A stretch of 64,000 nt of DNA, taken from the NCBI RefSeq assembly GCF_014892575.1, contig NZ_JADBGI010000004.1, positions 2,282 through 66,281 of the forward strand, given 5' to 3'. Below, piece by piece: positions 1 to 8,570 of the stretch. Source of the DNA: Nocardiopsis coralli (GTDB taxonomy: Bacteria; Actinomycetota; Actinomycetes; Streptosporangiales; Streptosporangiaceae). The notes beneath the pieces were generated by a model. The model was given only the letters and a program-made list of their open reading frames with translations. It did no database searches and was not told where the DNA came from. The number at the start of each line of letters is the position of its first letter. The first letter of the stretch is position 1. The translations under genes and the position numbers were made by a program.

Positions 1-136
1 CACAGGCATCCCGGCACGCACCCCACCGGCCCCGGAACGAGCTCCACCTCCGGACGGGCCACCCGCTCCGGAGACGGAGTGCACAGTCGACTTTCCTCCA
101 GGGCTGAAAGCCTCCAGAACTGCACGCCGTGGGTGA

Positions 137-1531
137 CTACAACCCCGCGATGGCGGCGGCGGGGTCCTCCATGGCGTCAGCAACAACACGCATGAACCCG
201 GCGGCCGTGCCCCCGTCGCAGACACGGTGGTCGAAGGCGAAGGAGAGCTGGGTGATCTTGCGGGCGGTCAACTCCCCGTCGACGATCCACGGCCGGTCCA
301 TGATGCGGCCGAGCCCGAGGATCGCGACCTGGGGGTGGTTGATGATGGCGGCGCTCCCGTCCACACGCAGCGCTCCGTAGTTGTTCAGGGTGAACGTGCC
401 GCCGGTCATCTCGGCGGGGGACGACTTCCCCTCACGCGCAGCCGCTGTCACCCGCCGGATCTCGGTGTCCAGCTCGGCCGTCGTGTACCGGTGGGCACCG
501 AGCACGGCCGGGGCAACGAGACCCCGGTCGGTCTGCACGGCGAGGCCGAGGTTGACGCCGTCGTAGCGCACGAGCTCCTCGCGGTCGGTGTCCACACACC
601 CGTTCAGCTCGGGGTGCGCGCGCAGTCCGGCGAGGACGAACCGGGCCACGTACACCATGAGCCCGGGGCCGTCGGGGTGCGATTCCCGCAGGCGCACCAG
701 CTCCGTGGCGTCGACGTCCACCCACACGGTGGCCTCGGGGATCTCCCGGCGACTGCGGGAGAGCGCGGTGGCGACACTCTTGCGGAACCCGGTTATGGGC
801 ACCCGCGCGGACTCGGGCAGGCCGGTGCGGGGGTCGGTGGCACCGGGGGCACCAGCCGCCGCGGCCACGGCGTCCCGTCCGCCATTGCTCCGGCCGCCGG
901 TGTCCTGACCCGCGACGTCGATCGCGGCGCGCACGTCCTTGCGCATGATCAGCCCGTTCGGACCGCTCCCCTCGAGGTCCGCAACACGGATGCCCGCCTC
1001 CCGCGCCATCTGCCGGACCAGGGGAGAGGTCACCAGCGGAACCCGGCGGGGCTCAGGCACCCCGCGGGGCTCCGGAACGCGGCCCCGCCCACCCGTGGAC
1101 GGTACGGCGGTCGCGGCGGGACGGGTCCGGGGACGGCGCGTGCGTCCCCGGCCACCGGTCTCGGGGGTCCCGTAACCGACGAGCACGTTGCCGGATCCGG
1201 CACGCTCCTCCTCCCGGTAGCGCTCACCGGCCGGGTCGGGCGCAGTCGCAGCCGTAGGCGCGGGCACCGCCGCACCCGCCGCCTCGGAATCCCCCGACAC
1301 CACGGTGATAAGCGGCCGCCCCACCTCGACGACCGCGCCCTCCTCGCCGTGCAAGACGCCGACGGTGCCGGCGAAGGGCGATGGCACCTCGACGATCGAC
1401 TTGGCGGTCTCCACCTCGACGACGGGCTGGTCGAGCGCCACGGTGTCGCCGACGGCGACGAGCCAGCGCACGACCTCGGCCTCGGTCAGGCCCTCGCCCA
1501 GGTCGGGCAGGTCGAAGGTCCGGTCTGTCAC
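137..1531 (-). CDS. 2-oxoacid dehydrogenase E2 (dihydrolipoamide acyltransferase)
   Basis: E2 core of a branched-chain 2-oxoacid or pyruvate dehydrogenase complex; it moves the acyl group from lipoate to CoA. From the GTG at 1531 (464 aa) I see an N-terminal lipoyl domain at about residues 5-78 with the lipoylated Lys44 in ETAKS, an Ala/Pro/Arg-rich hinge, a peripheral subunit-binding domain (TSPLVRQMAREAGI, about residue 165), and the C-terminal catalytic domain with the DHRVCDGG active-site motif. The start is fixed by a GTGA overlap with the E1-beta stop and a GGGAGG just upstream; the frame stays open further upstream but that part is shadow. Last gene of the E1a-E1b-E2 operon. No E3 gene is in the window. 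Branched-chain versus pyruvate specificity cannot be settled by reading alone. Confidence 0.9.
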   Translation of the reverse strand: MTDRTFDLPDLGEGLTEAEVVRWLVAVGDTVALDQPVVEVETAKSIVEVPSPFAGTVGVLHGEEGAVVEVGRPLITVVSGDSEAAGAAVPAPTAATAPDPAGERYREEERAGSGNVLVGYGTPETGGRGRTRRPRTRPAATAVPSTGGRGRVPEPRGVPEPRRVPLVTSPLVRQMAREAGIRVADLEGSGPNGLIMRKDVRAAIDVAGQDTGGRSNGGRDAVAAAAGAPGATDPRTGLPESARVPITGFRKSVATALSRSRREIPEATVWVDVDATELVRLRESHPDGPGLMVYVARFVLAGLRAHPELNGCVDTDREELVRYDGVNLGLAVQTDRGLVAPAVLGAHRYTTAELDTEIRRVTAAAREGKSSPAEMTGGTFTLNNYGALRVDGSAAIINHPQVAILGLGRIMDRPWIVDGELTARKITQLSFAFDHRVCDGGTAAGFMRVVADAMEDPAAAIAGL

Positions 1532-2520
1532 TGGTCCTCCCACTGAAGGTCGTCGACGGCGTCGAGGATGCGGTCCACACCCGGCAGCTGGTGGCGTTCC
1601 AGCTTCGGCGGCGGGTACGGGATGTCGAACCCGGTCACACGCCGGACCGGGGCCGCGAGGGAGTGGAAGCAGCGTTCGTTCACACGCGCGGCGATCTCCG
1701 AGGCGACGCTGGCGAACCCGCTCGCCTCGGCGACGACGACGGCCCGGCCGGTGGAACGCACTGCCTCGCACACCGTCGTGTCGTCGAAGGGCACGAGGGA
1801 CCGCACGTCCACGACCTGCAGGCTGCGCCCTTCCTGCGCGGCGGCCTCGGCGGCCTCGAGCGCGGTGGGCACGGAGGGCCCGTAGGTGATGAGCGTGGCG
1901 TCCGTGCCCTCCCGGCGGAGCACGGCGGTACCGATGCCCGGTGCAGGGGTGCTCAGGTCGACCTCGTCCTTGCCCCAGTAGAGCTTCTTCGGCTCCATGA
2001 ACACGACCGGGTCGGGCAGGGCGATCGCCTCGCGCAGCATCCAGTACGCATCGGCGGGGGTGGAGGGGGCGAGCACGGTGAGGCCGGGGGTGTGCGCGTA
2101 GTAGGCCTCGGAGGAGTCGCAGTGGTGTTCGACCCCGCCGATGCCTCCGGCGTACGGAACCCGGATCACCATGGGCAGCGTGACCCGGCCGCGGGTGCGG
2201 TTGCGGGTCTTGGCGACGTGGCTGACGATCTGCTCGAACGCGGGGTAGGCGAAGGCGTCGAACTGCATCTCCACGACGGGCCGCATGCCGTTCATGGCCA
2301 TGCCCACCGCCATGCCGACGATCCCGGACTCGGCGAGCGGGGTGTCGAAGCAGCGCTCCTCGCCGAAGTCGTCGGTGATGCCGTCGGTGATGCGGAAGAC
2401 CCCGCCGAGCGGGCCGACGTCCTCGCCGAAGACGTACACGGTCGGGTCCTCGGCCATGGCGTCGCGCAGGGCCAGGTTGAGGGCCTGGGCCATGGACGTC
2501 TTCGTGAACCGTTCGGCCAT
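1528..2520 (-). CDS. 2-oxoacid dehydrogenase E1 component, beta subunit
   Basis: Beta chain of the thiamine-diphosphate E1 heterotetramer that decarboxylates a 2-oxoacid and reductively acylates E2. The 330-aa length and sequence fit the transketolase pyrimidine domain followed by the transketolase C-terminal domain (MAERFTKTSMAQALNLALRD start; VYVFGEDVGPLGGVF; VVVAEASGFASVASEIAARV near the C-terminus). ATG at 2520 lies one base before the E1-alpha stop region, and its own stop overlaps the E2 start, so the three genes are very likely translated from one mRNA. In actinomycetes such E1a/E1b/E2 sets often serve branched-chain amino acid breakdown and supply starter units for branched fatty acids; that role here is inference. 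Confidence 0.92.
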   Translation of the reverse strand: MAERFTKTSMAQALNLALRDAMAEDPTVYVFGEDVGPLGGVFRITDGITDDFGEERCFDTPLAESGIVGMAVGMAMNGMRPVVEMQFDAFAYPAFEQIVSHVAKTRNRTRGRVTLPMVIRVPYAGGIGGVEHHCDSSEAYYAHTPGLTVLAPSTPADAYWMLREAIALPDPVVFMEPKKLYWGKDEVDLSTPAPGIGTAVLRREGTDATLITYGPSVPTALEAAEAAAQEGRSLQVVDVRSLVPFDDTTVCEAVRSTGRAVVVAEASGFASVASEIAARVNERCFHSLAAPVRRVTGFDIPYPPPKLERHQLPGVDRILDAVDDLQWEDQ

Positions 2521-2521
2521 G

Positions 2522-3607
2522 TCAGTTGCCCTCTCTGCTGAGTTCGTCGGCCAGGAAGGCGGCCTGCTCGGTCAGTTGGGGTGTGGGACGCGAGTGCACG
2601 TGGGCGAAGAGCTGCGAGGGGTCCGGGTCGGGGTCGGCGTCCGCACCGGCGCGCATGGCGGCGGCTACCTCCTCGGCTCGTTCGGCGATGCGGGCCGCGC
2701 GGGCCTTGGTCAGCACCCGTCTGCGCTTGAGGTGGGCCTCGGCGCGCAGCAGGGGGTCACGTTCGCGCCAGGGGTCGACCTCGCCGCCGTCGCGGTAGCG
2801 GGTGTCGTCATCGGCGTTGGTGTGGGCCTGCATCCGGTAGGTGTGCGCCTCCACGAGCCGGGGTCCTGCGCCGGCGCGGGCGGCGGCGACCTCGCGCTCG
2901 AGCACGGCCAGGACCGCGGCGATGTCGTTGCCGTCGACGCGTTCGCCCTTGATCCCGTAGCCGATGCCCTTGTGTGCCAGGGAGGGCGCTGCGGTCTGGC
3001 GGGCGAGGGGGACGGAGATCGCGTACTCGTTGTTCTGCACGAAGAAGACGACGGGGGCGTTGAACACCGCGGCGAAGTTGAGCGCCTCGTGGAAGTCGCC
3101 CTCGCTGGTGGCTCCGTCGCCGCACAGGGCCATGACGACGGTGTCCTCACCGCGCAGGCGGGCGGCGTGTGCGACGCCGACGGCGTGCAGGAGCTGGGTG
3201 GCCAGGGGTGTGGCCTGGGGCGCGACGCGGTGTTCGTGGGGGTCGTAGCCGGAGTGCCAGTCACCCTTGAGCAGGGTGAGCACCTCGACGGGGTCGACGC
3301 CCCGGGCCACGGCGGCCGCGGTGTCCCGGTAGGTCGGGAAGAGCCAGTCGCCGTCGGCGAGGGCGAGGGCGGCGCCGGTCTGGCAGGCCTCCTGGCCGTG
3401 GGAGGAGGGGTAGACGGCGAGCTTGCCCTGCCGGACGAGGGCTCCGGCCTGGTCGTTGACGCGGCGGCCGACCACCAGGGACTCGTACGCGGCGAGCAAC
3501 CGGTCCTTGTGTGGGAGCGGCAGGACCGGGTGGTCGACCGCGCGGCCCGACGTGTCGAGCAGCTGTACGGGCTGCTCGGAGGGCAACAGGTCCCGGGCGT
3601 CGGCCAT
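2522..3607 (-). CDS. 2-oxoacid dehydrogenase E1 component, alpha subunit
   Basis: Alpha chain of the E1 decarboxylase, 361 aa. The ThDP-binding motif is plain: GDGATSEGDFHEALNF followed about 26 residues after GDG by QNN, the classic GDG-X(n)-NN. HGQEACQTG and YRDTAAAVARGV are also typical of the E1-alpha family. The open frame runs on to 4501, but the ATG at 3607 (MADARDLL) has a GGAGGTGG at ideal distance and matches the usual family length. First gene of the operon; the E1-beta start follows immediately. Upstream is a 306-bp divergent spacer with inverted repeats that probably holds its promoter. Confidence 0.92.
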   Translation of the reverse strand: MADARDLLPSEQPVQLLDTSGRAVDHPVLPLPHKDRLLAAYESLVVGRRVNDQAGALVRQGKLAVYPSSHGQEACQTGAALALADGDWLFPTYRDTAAAVARGVDPVEVLTLLKGDWHSGYDPHEHRVAPQATPLATQLLHAVGVAHAARLRGEDTVVMALCGDGATSEGDFHEALNFAAVFNAPVVFFVQNNEYAISVPLARQTAAPSLAHKGIGYGIKGERVDGNDIAAVLAVLEREVAAARAGAGPRLVEAHTYRMQAHTNADDDTRYRDGGEVDPWRERDPLLRAEAHLKRRRVLTKARAARIAERAEEVAAAMRAGADADPDPDPSQLFAHVHSRPTPQLTEQAAFLADELSREGN

Positions 3608-3913
3608 GCGACCACCTCCGTGTGTCGTGGATGACTCGTACGGCAACATGGTGCGATTCGGAGCCATCTGTTCGCCACAAACCGGGAAGATCCGAGAAAA
3701 CGTCGCGATCTTCGCCGGATTTTCTGGCCAACCGTCCACCCATGTGACCTGAACCACCCGGGAGGCTGGACAGTTGTCCGGCCCTCCCGGCACCCCGTCC
3801 CTCCGGGGCACACACCGGACAGGCATACGATGGGCCGGTGCCGCACCGGCCCCCACCAGCGAGGAAGCGGGTCGGCGGCCCCCACCACACCCACCGGTCA
3901 CTAAGGAATCCCC
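3608..3913. promoter_or_regulatory. divergent intergenic region with operator-like repeats
   Basis: Spacer between the divergently read E1-alpha and phosphoribosyltransferase genes. It holds GAAGATC at 3686-3692 facing GATCTTC at 3707-3713, and overlapping it AGAAAA at 3695-3700 facing TTTTCT at 3720-3725. These AT-richer nested inverted repeats stand out from the surrounding GC-rich sequence and sit 80-120 bp upstream of the E1-alpha start, a sensible place for an operator of the dehydrogenase operon. No regulator gene adjoins. The rest of the spacer shows nothing I can name. Confidence 0.4.
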
Positions 3914-4411
3914 GTGAGCGACGAGCGCGAGAACCTCAGCTACGAACTCTTCGGCACCGCGATGCGCGATCTGGCCACCGCGGTCGCCGACGACGGGTTC
4001 GAGCCCGACATGATCCTCTCCATCGCCCGCGGCGGCCTCTTCGTCGCCGGCGGCCTCGGCTACGCGCTCGACGTCAAGAACCTGCACGTGATGAACGTGG
4101 AGTTCTACACGGGGGTCGGCCAGACCCTGGACATGCCGGTCATGCTCCCGCCCGTGCCCAACGTGGTGGACCTCAGCGACAAGAAGGTCCTGGTGGCCGA
4201 CGACGTCGCCGACACAGGCAAGACCCTCAAACTCGTGCACGACTTCTGCGCCGAGCACGTCGCCGAGGTGCGCAGCGCGGTCATCTACGAGAAGCCGCAG
4301 TCCTCCATCAAGTGCGAGTACGTGTGGCGCCACACCGACCGGTGGATCAACTTCCCGTGGTCGGTCGAGCCCCCGGTCGTTCAGCGTCAGGGCCAGGTCC
4401 TGGACTCCTGA
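3914..4411 (+). CDS. phosphoribosyltransferase family protein
   Basis: 165-aa type I phosphoribosyltransferase, probably acting on a purine base. The PRPP-binding signature is seen as VLVADDVADTGKTL (about residues 94-107), and the N-terminal SIARGG loop is typical of the xanthine/hypoxanthine-type branch. The GTG start at 3914 has AAGGAA eight bases upstream. The natural substrate is not evident. The 3' end overlaps the tail of the convergent ABC permease gene by 65 bp. It stands alone on its strand, so it is probably monocistronic. Confidence 0.85.
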   Translation: MSDERENLSYELFGTAMRDLATAVADDGFEPDMILSIARGGLFVAGGLGYALDVKNLHVMNVEFYTGVGQTLDMPVMLPPVPNVVDLSDKKVLVADDVADTGKTLKLVHDFCAEHVAEVRSAVIYEKPQSSIKCEYVWRHTDRWINFPWSVEPPVVQRQGQVLDS

Positions 4412-6353
4412 CCCCGTCGCCGTCCTCGCGCGGCCGGCGCAGGAGCAGCCACACCAGGGCCGCGGCCATCGCCGCGCCGAGGACGAGCGCGAACACCGCA
4501 CCGGGCATCCGCAGCGCCTCGGGCAGGTACAGCGGCAGGTGCCAGGAGCGGCCGACTGCCCCGGTGGCCAGGGCGATCAACGACATCGCACCCTGGTAGA
4601 GCGGCAGCCAGAAGGTCAGGCCGAGCACGGCCATGAGCGCGCCGGTGCGCGGTGGCATCGTCTCCAGGTTCCGGCCGACGCGGTCGACCAGGGCGCCGTG
4701 CTCCTCGGGGCCGTCCCCGCCACCGCCGTCCTCCCGGTCCGGTCCGCCGTGCTCGACCCGCTCGGCCACGCTCTGCCCGGCGGTGGCGTCCCATCCCCAG
4801 CGCAGTGTGGTCAGCAGCTCGGGCCCGCGGCGTTCCAGGCGCCGGTACGCGACCCGTCCCAGCACCCACCAGAACAGCAGGCCCTCCACCGCCCCCAGGG
4901 CGGCGCCGGCCCACATCACACCCGGCAGGCCGCCGAACACCCCGATCGCGGTCACGACGGCCGGCGGCACGCAGCTCACCAGGAGGATCGGGAAGAGCAG
5001 CGTGAACTGTCCGACCACGTCGCCGGACTCCAGCGCGTCCCCGCCGTGTCGATGGGGTTCCGGCCCCGGGGCGGGCCAGGCCACGGCGAACAGAACACTG
5101 AACCCGGCGCCCGCACCGGCGAGCGCGGGCAGCAGGGCCGCCACCCACGGCCACGCCCAGTCCTGCCCGGTCACCAGGGCCCCGCCCGCCGACAGCACCA
5201 CCGCGACCGGCACGAACAGCAGCAGCCACACGAGCTGGCGCCCGCGCACGTCGCGGCGTTCGGCCCCGGGTGTGAGGAGCGTCTGCCACAGGGCCGTGCC
5301 GTCGAGCGCGTAGACGTTGAGCGACATGAGGGCGCCCAGGGCCAGGGTGACCAGGCCCGCCAGGGGAACCATGAAGGTCAGCCCCACGAGGAGCCCGAGC
5401 CCGCAGACGAGCACGCCGGTCCACAGGGCGATGCGCAGTTCCAGGGCGCGCCGCGGATCCTGTCCCCAGGTCCGCAGTTCCCTCGCGACGACCGCGCCGA
5501 GGGGACCCGACGGCAGCACGCGCACCGCATACCCGGTCAGCCCACCTCCCACACGGCCGGGCGCGGTGGTGGGGCTGGTGACCCGGGTGTGCACGAGCCG
5601 GGTCCAGACCGCGATCAGGCCCATCGAGGAGAGCCCCAGCGCCAGCAGCAACCCCAGGGCCAGGAGCACGTTGCCCTCGCCCGCCGCGGTGACCGCCCAT
5701 ACGCCCCACCCCGAGGGCAGGGCGAACAGTACGGACGTCCAGGGGTCGGCGAAACCCTCGTTCCACAGCGACCCCAGCACGTCGGAGTACTGCGAGACCG
5801 CTTGGTAGAGCATGAAGACCGAGAAACCGGTCGCCAGCACCGCCGCGTTCTGCAGGGCGGTGACCTCGATACCGAGGCGCGTGCGCAGGGCCGCGCTCGA
5901 CAACGCCGTCACCACACGTGAGGCCAGCACGGTCAGGAGCAGCTGGGCGGGGACCGCGACCACGGCCACGAGCGCGGCCACCGCGCCGAACCGCGCCCCG
6001 AGCAGCACCAGCGACACCAGCGCCAACGCCGTCACCGGTGCGGTCACACCCACGAAGGCGGAGGCCAGCAGCCCCGCGGTGATACGGCGGACCGGGAACG
6101 CTTCCAGGGCGAAGTACTCCGGCCGCAGGGACTGGTCACCCCCGCCGGAGCCGGACGGCCCCAGCACCCACCCGAGCGTCCACGCCGCGACGAGCGCCGC
6201 GAGCAGACCCGCCGCCGCGGGGAGCGGGGCGAAGGCGGCGGTCAGAAGCGTCGCGATCGCCAGGGCGAGACCGACCACCCCGCCGACGGCCCTCCGGCTC
6301 CCGGAACCGTGCCGCAGGATCGCCAGCTTCATCCGGACCATCACGCCAACCAT
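4347..6353 (-). CDS. ABC transporter permease
   Basis: Large (668 aa) polytopic membrane protein with more than ten hydrophobic segments spread through its length, e.g. LALAIATLLTAAFAPLPAAA near the N-terminus and a last one near residue 630. It is paired with the ATPase gene just upstream, so it is the membrane part of an exporter-type ABC system. ATG at 6353 has GAAGGGG at good spacing and overlaps the ATPase stop by 13 bases; an alternative ATG at 6341 would give a TGATG junction. A charged loop (GGPDREDGGGGDGPEEHG) lies near residue 535. The hydrophilic Pro/Gly/Arg tail is encoded by the 65 bp that overlap the phosphoribosyltransferase gene. Substrate unknown. Confidence 0.82.
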   Translation of the reverse strand: MVGVMVRMKLAILRHGSGSRRAVGGVVGLALAIATLLTAAFAPLPAAAGLLAALVAAWTLGWVLGPSGSGGGDQSLRPEYFALEAFPVRRITAGLLASAFVGVTAPVTALALVSLVLLGARFGAVAALVAVVAVPAQLLLTVLASRVVTALSSAALRTRLGIEVTALQNAAVLATGFSVFMLYQAVSQYSDVLGSLWNEGFADPWTSVLFALPSGWGVWAVTAAGEGNVLLALGLLLALGLSSMGLIAVWTRLVHTRVTSPTTAPGRVGGGLTGYAVRVLPSGPLGAVVARELRTWGQDPRRALELRIALWTGVLVCGLGLLVGLTFMVPLAGLVTLALGALMSLNVYALDGTALWQTLLTPGAERRDVRGRQLVWLLLFVPVAVVLSAGGALVTGQDWAWPWVAALLPALAGAGAGFSVLFAVAWPAPGPEPHRHGGDALESGDVVGQFTLLFPILLVSCVPPAVVTAIGVFGGLPGVMWAGAALGAVEGLLFWWVLGRVAYRRLERRGPELLTTLRWGWDATAGQSVAERVEHGGPDREDGGGGDGPEEHGALVDRVGRNLETMPPRTGALMAVLGLTFWLPLYQGAMSLIALATGAVGRSWHLPLYLPEALRMPGAVFALVLGAAMAAALVWLLLRRPREDGDGVRSPGPGPDAERPGARPTTGS

Positions 6354-7102
6354 GCGAACCCCTTCACGGGTTCGGGGGCGCCGACCAGGTCGACGAAGGC
6401 CTCCTCCAGACCGGCGTGGTCACCGCGGACCTCACCCACGGTTCCCTGCGCCAGGACCCTGCCCCGGGCGATGACCCCGACGTGGTCGCAGACCTGCTCG
6501 ACCAGCGCCATGACGTGGCTGGAGACCACGACCGACCCGCCGCCGTCGACGAACGAGCGCAGGAGGTCCTTGATGACGGTGGCGGACACGGGGTCGACGG
6601 CCTCGAACGGTTCGTCCAGCACCAGGAGCCTGGGGGCGTGGATCAGTGCACCGGCCAGCCCGATCTTCTTCCGCATGCCGGCCGAGTACTCGATGATCAG
6701 CGTGTTCTCGGCCTCGTCGAGCCCCAGGCCCGAGAGGAGGTCGTCGACCCGTTCCTGCACCTGGGCGGGGGAGAGGCCGCGCAGCTGCGCGAGGTAGGTG
6801 AGCAGTTCCCGTCCGGTGAGGCGCTCGGGCATGGCCATGCCGTCGGGCAGCACCCCGATCATCGCCTTGGCCCGGTCGGGGGCACCCCACACGTCCGTGC
6901 CGAAGACTTGCGCGCCGCCGGCGTCGGGACGGAGCAGGCCCACGGCCATGGTCAGGGACGTGGTCTTGCCGGCGCCGTTGGGCCCGACGAGACCGTAGAA
7001 AGAACCTCGGGGAACGGTGAGGTCGACGCCGTCGACGGCCCGTTTCTCACCGAACGTCTTCCTGAGGCCGTACAGCTCGAAGGCGGGGGGATGGGTGTCC
7101 AT
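6341..7102 (-). CDS. ABC transporter ATP-binding protein
   Basis: 253-aa ATPase subunit. Walker A is GPNGAGKTTS, the signature is degenerate (EYSAGMRKKIGLAGAL), and Walker B is LLVLDEPFEAVDP followed by the switch histidine in SSHVMALVEQ. This matches the ABC-2/CcmA-like exporter ATPase group. I chose ATG at 7102 because GAGG lies five bases upstream; the GTG at 7108 has no ribosome-binding site. The gene is translationally coupled to the permease. The pair may export a lipid, peptide or drug; nothing near it says which. Confidence 0.88.
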   Translation of the reverse strand: MDTHPPAFELYGLRKTFGEKRAVDGVDLTVPRGSFYGLVGPNGAGKTTSLTMAVGLLRPDAGGAQVFGTDVWGAPDRAKAMIGVLPDGMAMPERLTGRELLTYLAQLRGLSPAQVQERVDDLLSGLGLDEAENTLIIEYSAGMRKKIGLAGALIHAPRLLVLDEPFEAVDPVSATVIKDLLRSFVDGGGSVVVSSHVMALVEQVCDHVGVIARGRVLAQGTVGEVRGDHAGLEEAFVDLVGAPEPVKGFAWLA

Positions 7103-7188
7103 GAGCACCTCGGGGGGATGGGCTGTGATGGCGCACAGTCGTCTTCTGTTGTGGTTCTGCAGAGATCATGGCACACGGAGACCCGCGC

Positions 7189-8505
7189 TCAGGAACCCCC
7201 TCCTGCCGCGCGCAGCCGTTCGGCCAGCCACAGCGGCGTCCGCGCCCCGTCCCGGGGGAAGTACCGGGCGTCGAGCGCGTAACTGAACGCCGGCGGCGGG
7301 ATCGAGAACGCGGGTTCGTCGGTGCGGTCGTAGGACATGCGCCACCCGCTGCCGTGTTCCAGGGTCAGGCAGGCGGTGAACCAGGCGCCGTACCCGGGCG
7401 AGAAGGTGGCCGAACGCAGCAGCGCCATCTCCTCCCGCAGGCCGTCGGGGAGCGGGACGTGGTGCTCGGCGTCGGGGCTCACCGCCACGATCTCGCCGCC
7501 CGCATAACCCACGAGCGCACGGTGGACCAGGCGCAGCTTCCGCCACGGGAGGCCGTCCGCGGCCTCGACGACGAGCGCCCGGATCCGGTCGATCAGCACC
7601 GCCCGCTCCTGTGCGTCCATCTCCACCGGGTCCACGCTGGGCAACCCGGGCGGGCCCGGCCACGGGGGCGACCACCGGGTGCGCGGGTCGAGCAGGCCGG
7701 CCCACGGGGGAGCACCGTCGGCCGGCGGACCGTGCTCCAGCAGGGCGGGGTCCGCGCGGCCCGAGGGGTCGTAGCCGTGGTCCTCGCCGGCGGTGCGCAG
7801 TGCGTCCCCGACGAGCAGCGCCCACTCGTCACGGCCGATGAGCGGCACCGAACGCACCGGCGGCGGCCCCTGACCGGCGGGGAGCTCCGGCGGGTCGGAA
7901 CCCTCGGTGAGCCCCAGCCCGTGTGCGACGGTCACCGCGGTCCCGGTGTCGAACCCGGACACCCCGGACGCGGCCTCGGCGACCGCCTCCCGGGTGAGGT
8001 CGCGGCCCATGCACCGCGCCACGAACTCGTCGACCTCGGCCGCGGAGGAGCCTGGGCCGAGCAGGCGCGCGACCTCATCCGCCGTGGCGGACGGTGTGGC
8101 CGACCAGCCCAGCAGCCCGGCGATCCCGTCGTCGTCCCAGTCGTCGGGATAGGCGGCGCGCACCCAGGTGTCCTCCCACCAGTAGAGGAAGTGCGGGTCG
8201 GTCAGACGGTGGCGTTCCAGCCAATCGACCGGCAGCCACGAGGGAGCCCCGTCGAACGGGTCGGTGGGGCGGCGCAGCCCGGTCGCCGGGGCGCTGTCCG
8301 GGTTCTGGCCGAGCAGCACGAAACGCCCGTCGCCGACCCTCAGCAGGCGGAACCCCGAGCCGGGGACCCCCACGGCCAGGGACCGGTCGACGAGGGCGGC
8401 GTCGACCGCCCCCGACCCGGCCGAGACGACCGCGACAGCACCCGCCCGGCCCCAGAGGTCCTCGGGGCCGGGCAGGTCGCTGGGGAGTCCGGGTCGATGG
8501 AACAC
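7189..8505 (-). CDS. hypothetical protein, 438 aa
   Basis: I do not recognise this family. From the GTG at 8505 (GAAGGA upstream) the frame encodes 438 aa rich in Trp, Pro and acidic residues, without signal peptide or membrane segments. The N-terminal half has WWEDTWVRAAYPDDWDDDG and the C-terminal third has regularly spaced aromatics (WRMSYDRTDEPAF, LDARYFPRD, TPLWLAERLRAAG), a pattern I associate with small immunity-type alpha/beta folds in polymorphic toxin systems. That resemblance is a weak inference and no toxin gene is nearby. The longer frame to 8691 looks like noncoding upstream sequence. Codon bias supports a real gene. Confidence 0.6.
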   Translation of the reverse strand: MFHRPGLPSDLPGPEDLWGRAGAVAVVSAGSGAVDAALVDRSLAVGVPGSGFRLLRVGDGRFVLLGQNPDSAPATGLRRPTDPFDGAPSWLPVDWLERHRLTDPHFLYWWEDTWVRAAYPDDWDDDGIAGLLGWSATPSATADEVARLLGPGSSAAEVDEFVARCMGRDLTREAVAEAASGVSGFDTGTAVTVAHGLGLTEGSDPPELPAGQGPPPVRSVPLIGRDEWALLVGDALRTAGEDHGYDPSGRADPALLEHGPPADGAPPWAGLLDPRTRWSPPWPGPPGLPSVDPVEMDAQERAVLIDRIRALVVEAADGLPWRKLRLVHRALVGYAGGEIVAVSPDAEHHVPLPDGLREEMALLRSATFSPGYGAWFTACLTLEHGSGWRMSYDRTDEPAFSIPPPAFSYALDARYFPRDGARTPLWLAERLRAAGGGS

Positions 8506-8570
8506 GTGCGGAGATCCTTCCTCGGGCCGTCCGTCTGTGCCGGGAACCCTTCCCCGGCATCCGCGCCGCC

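Noticed and set aside
85-92. AGTCGACT near the left window edge as another octamer locus
   Set aside because: Only one unit with no register on either side; too little to include.
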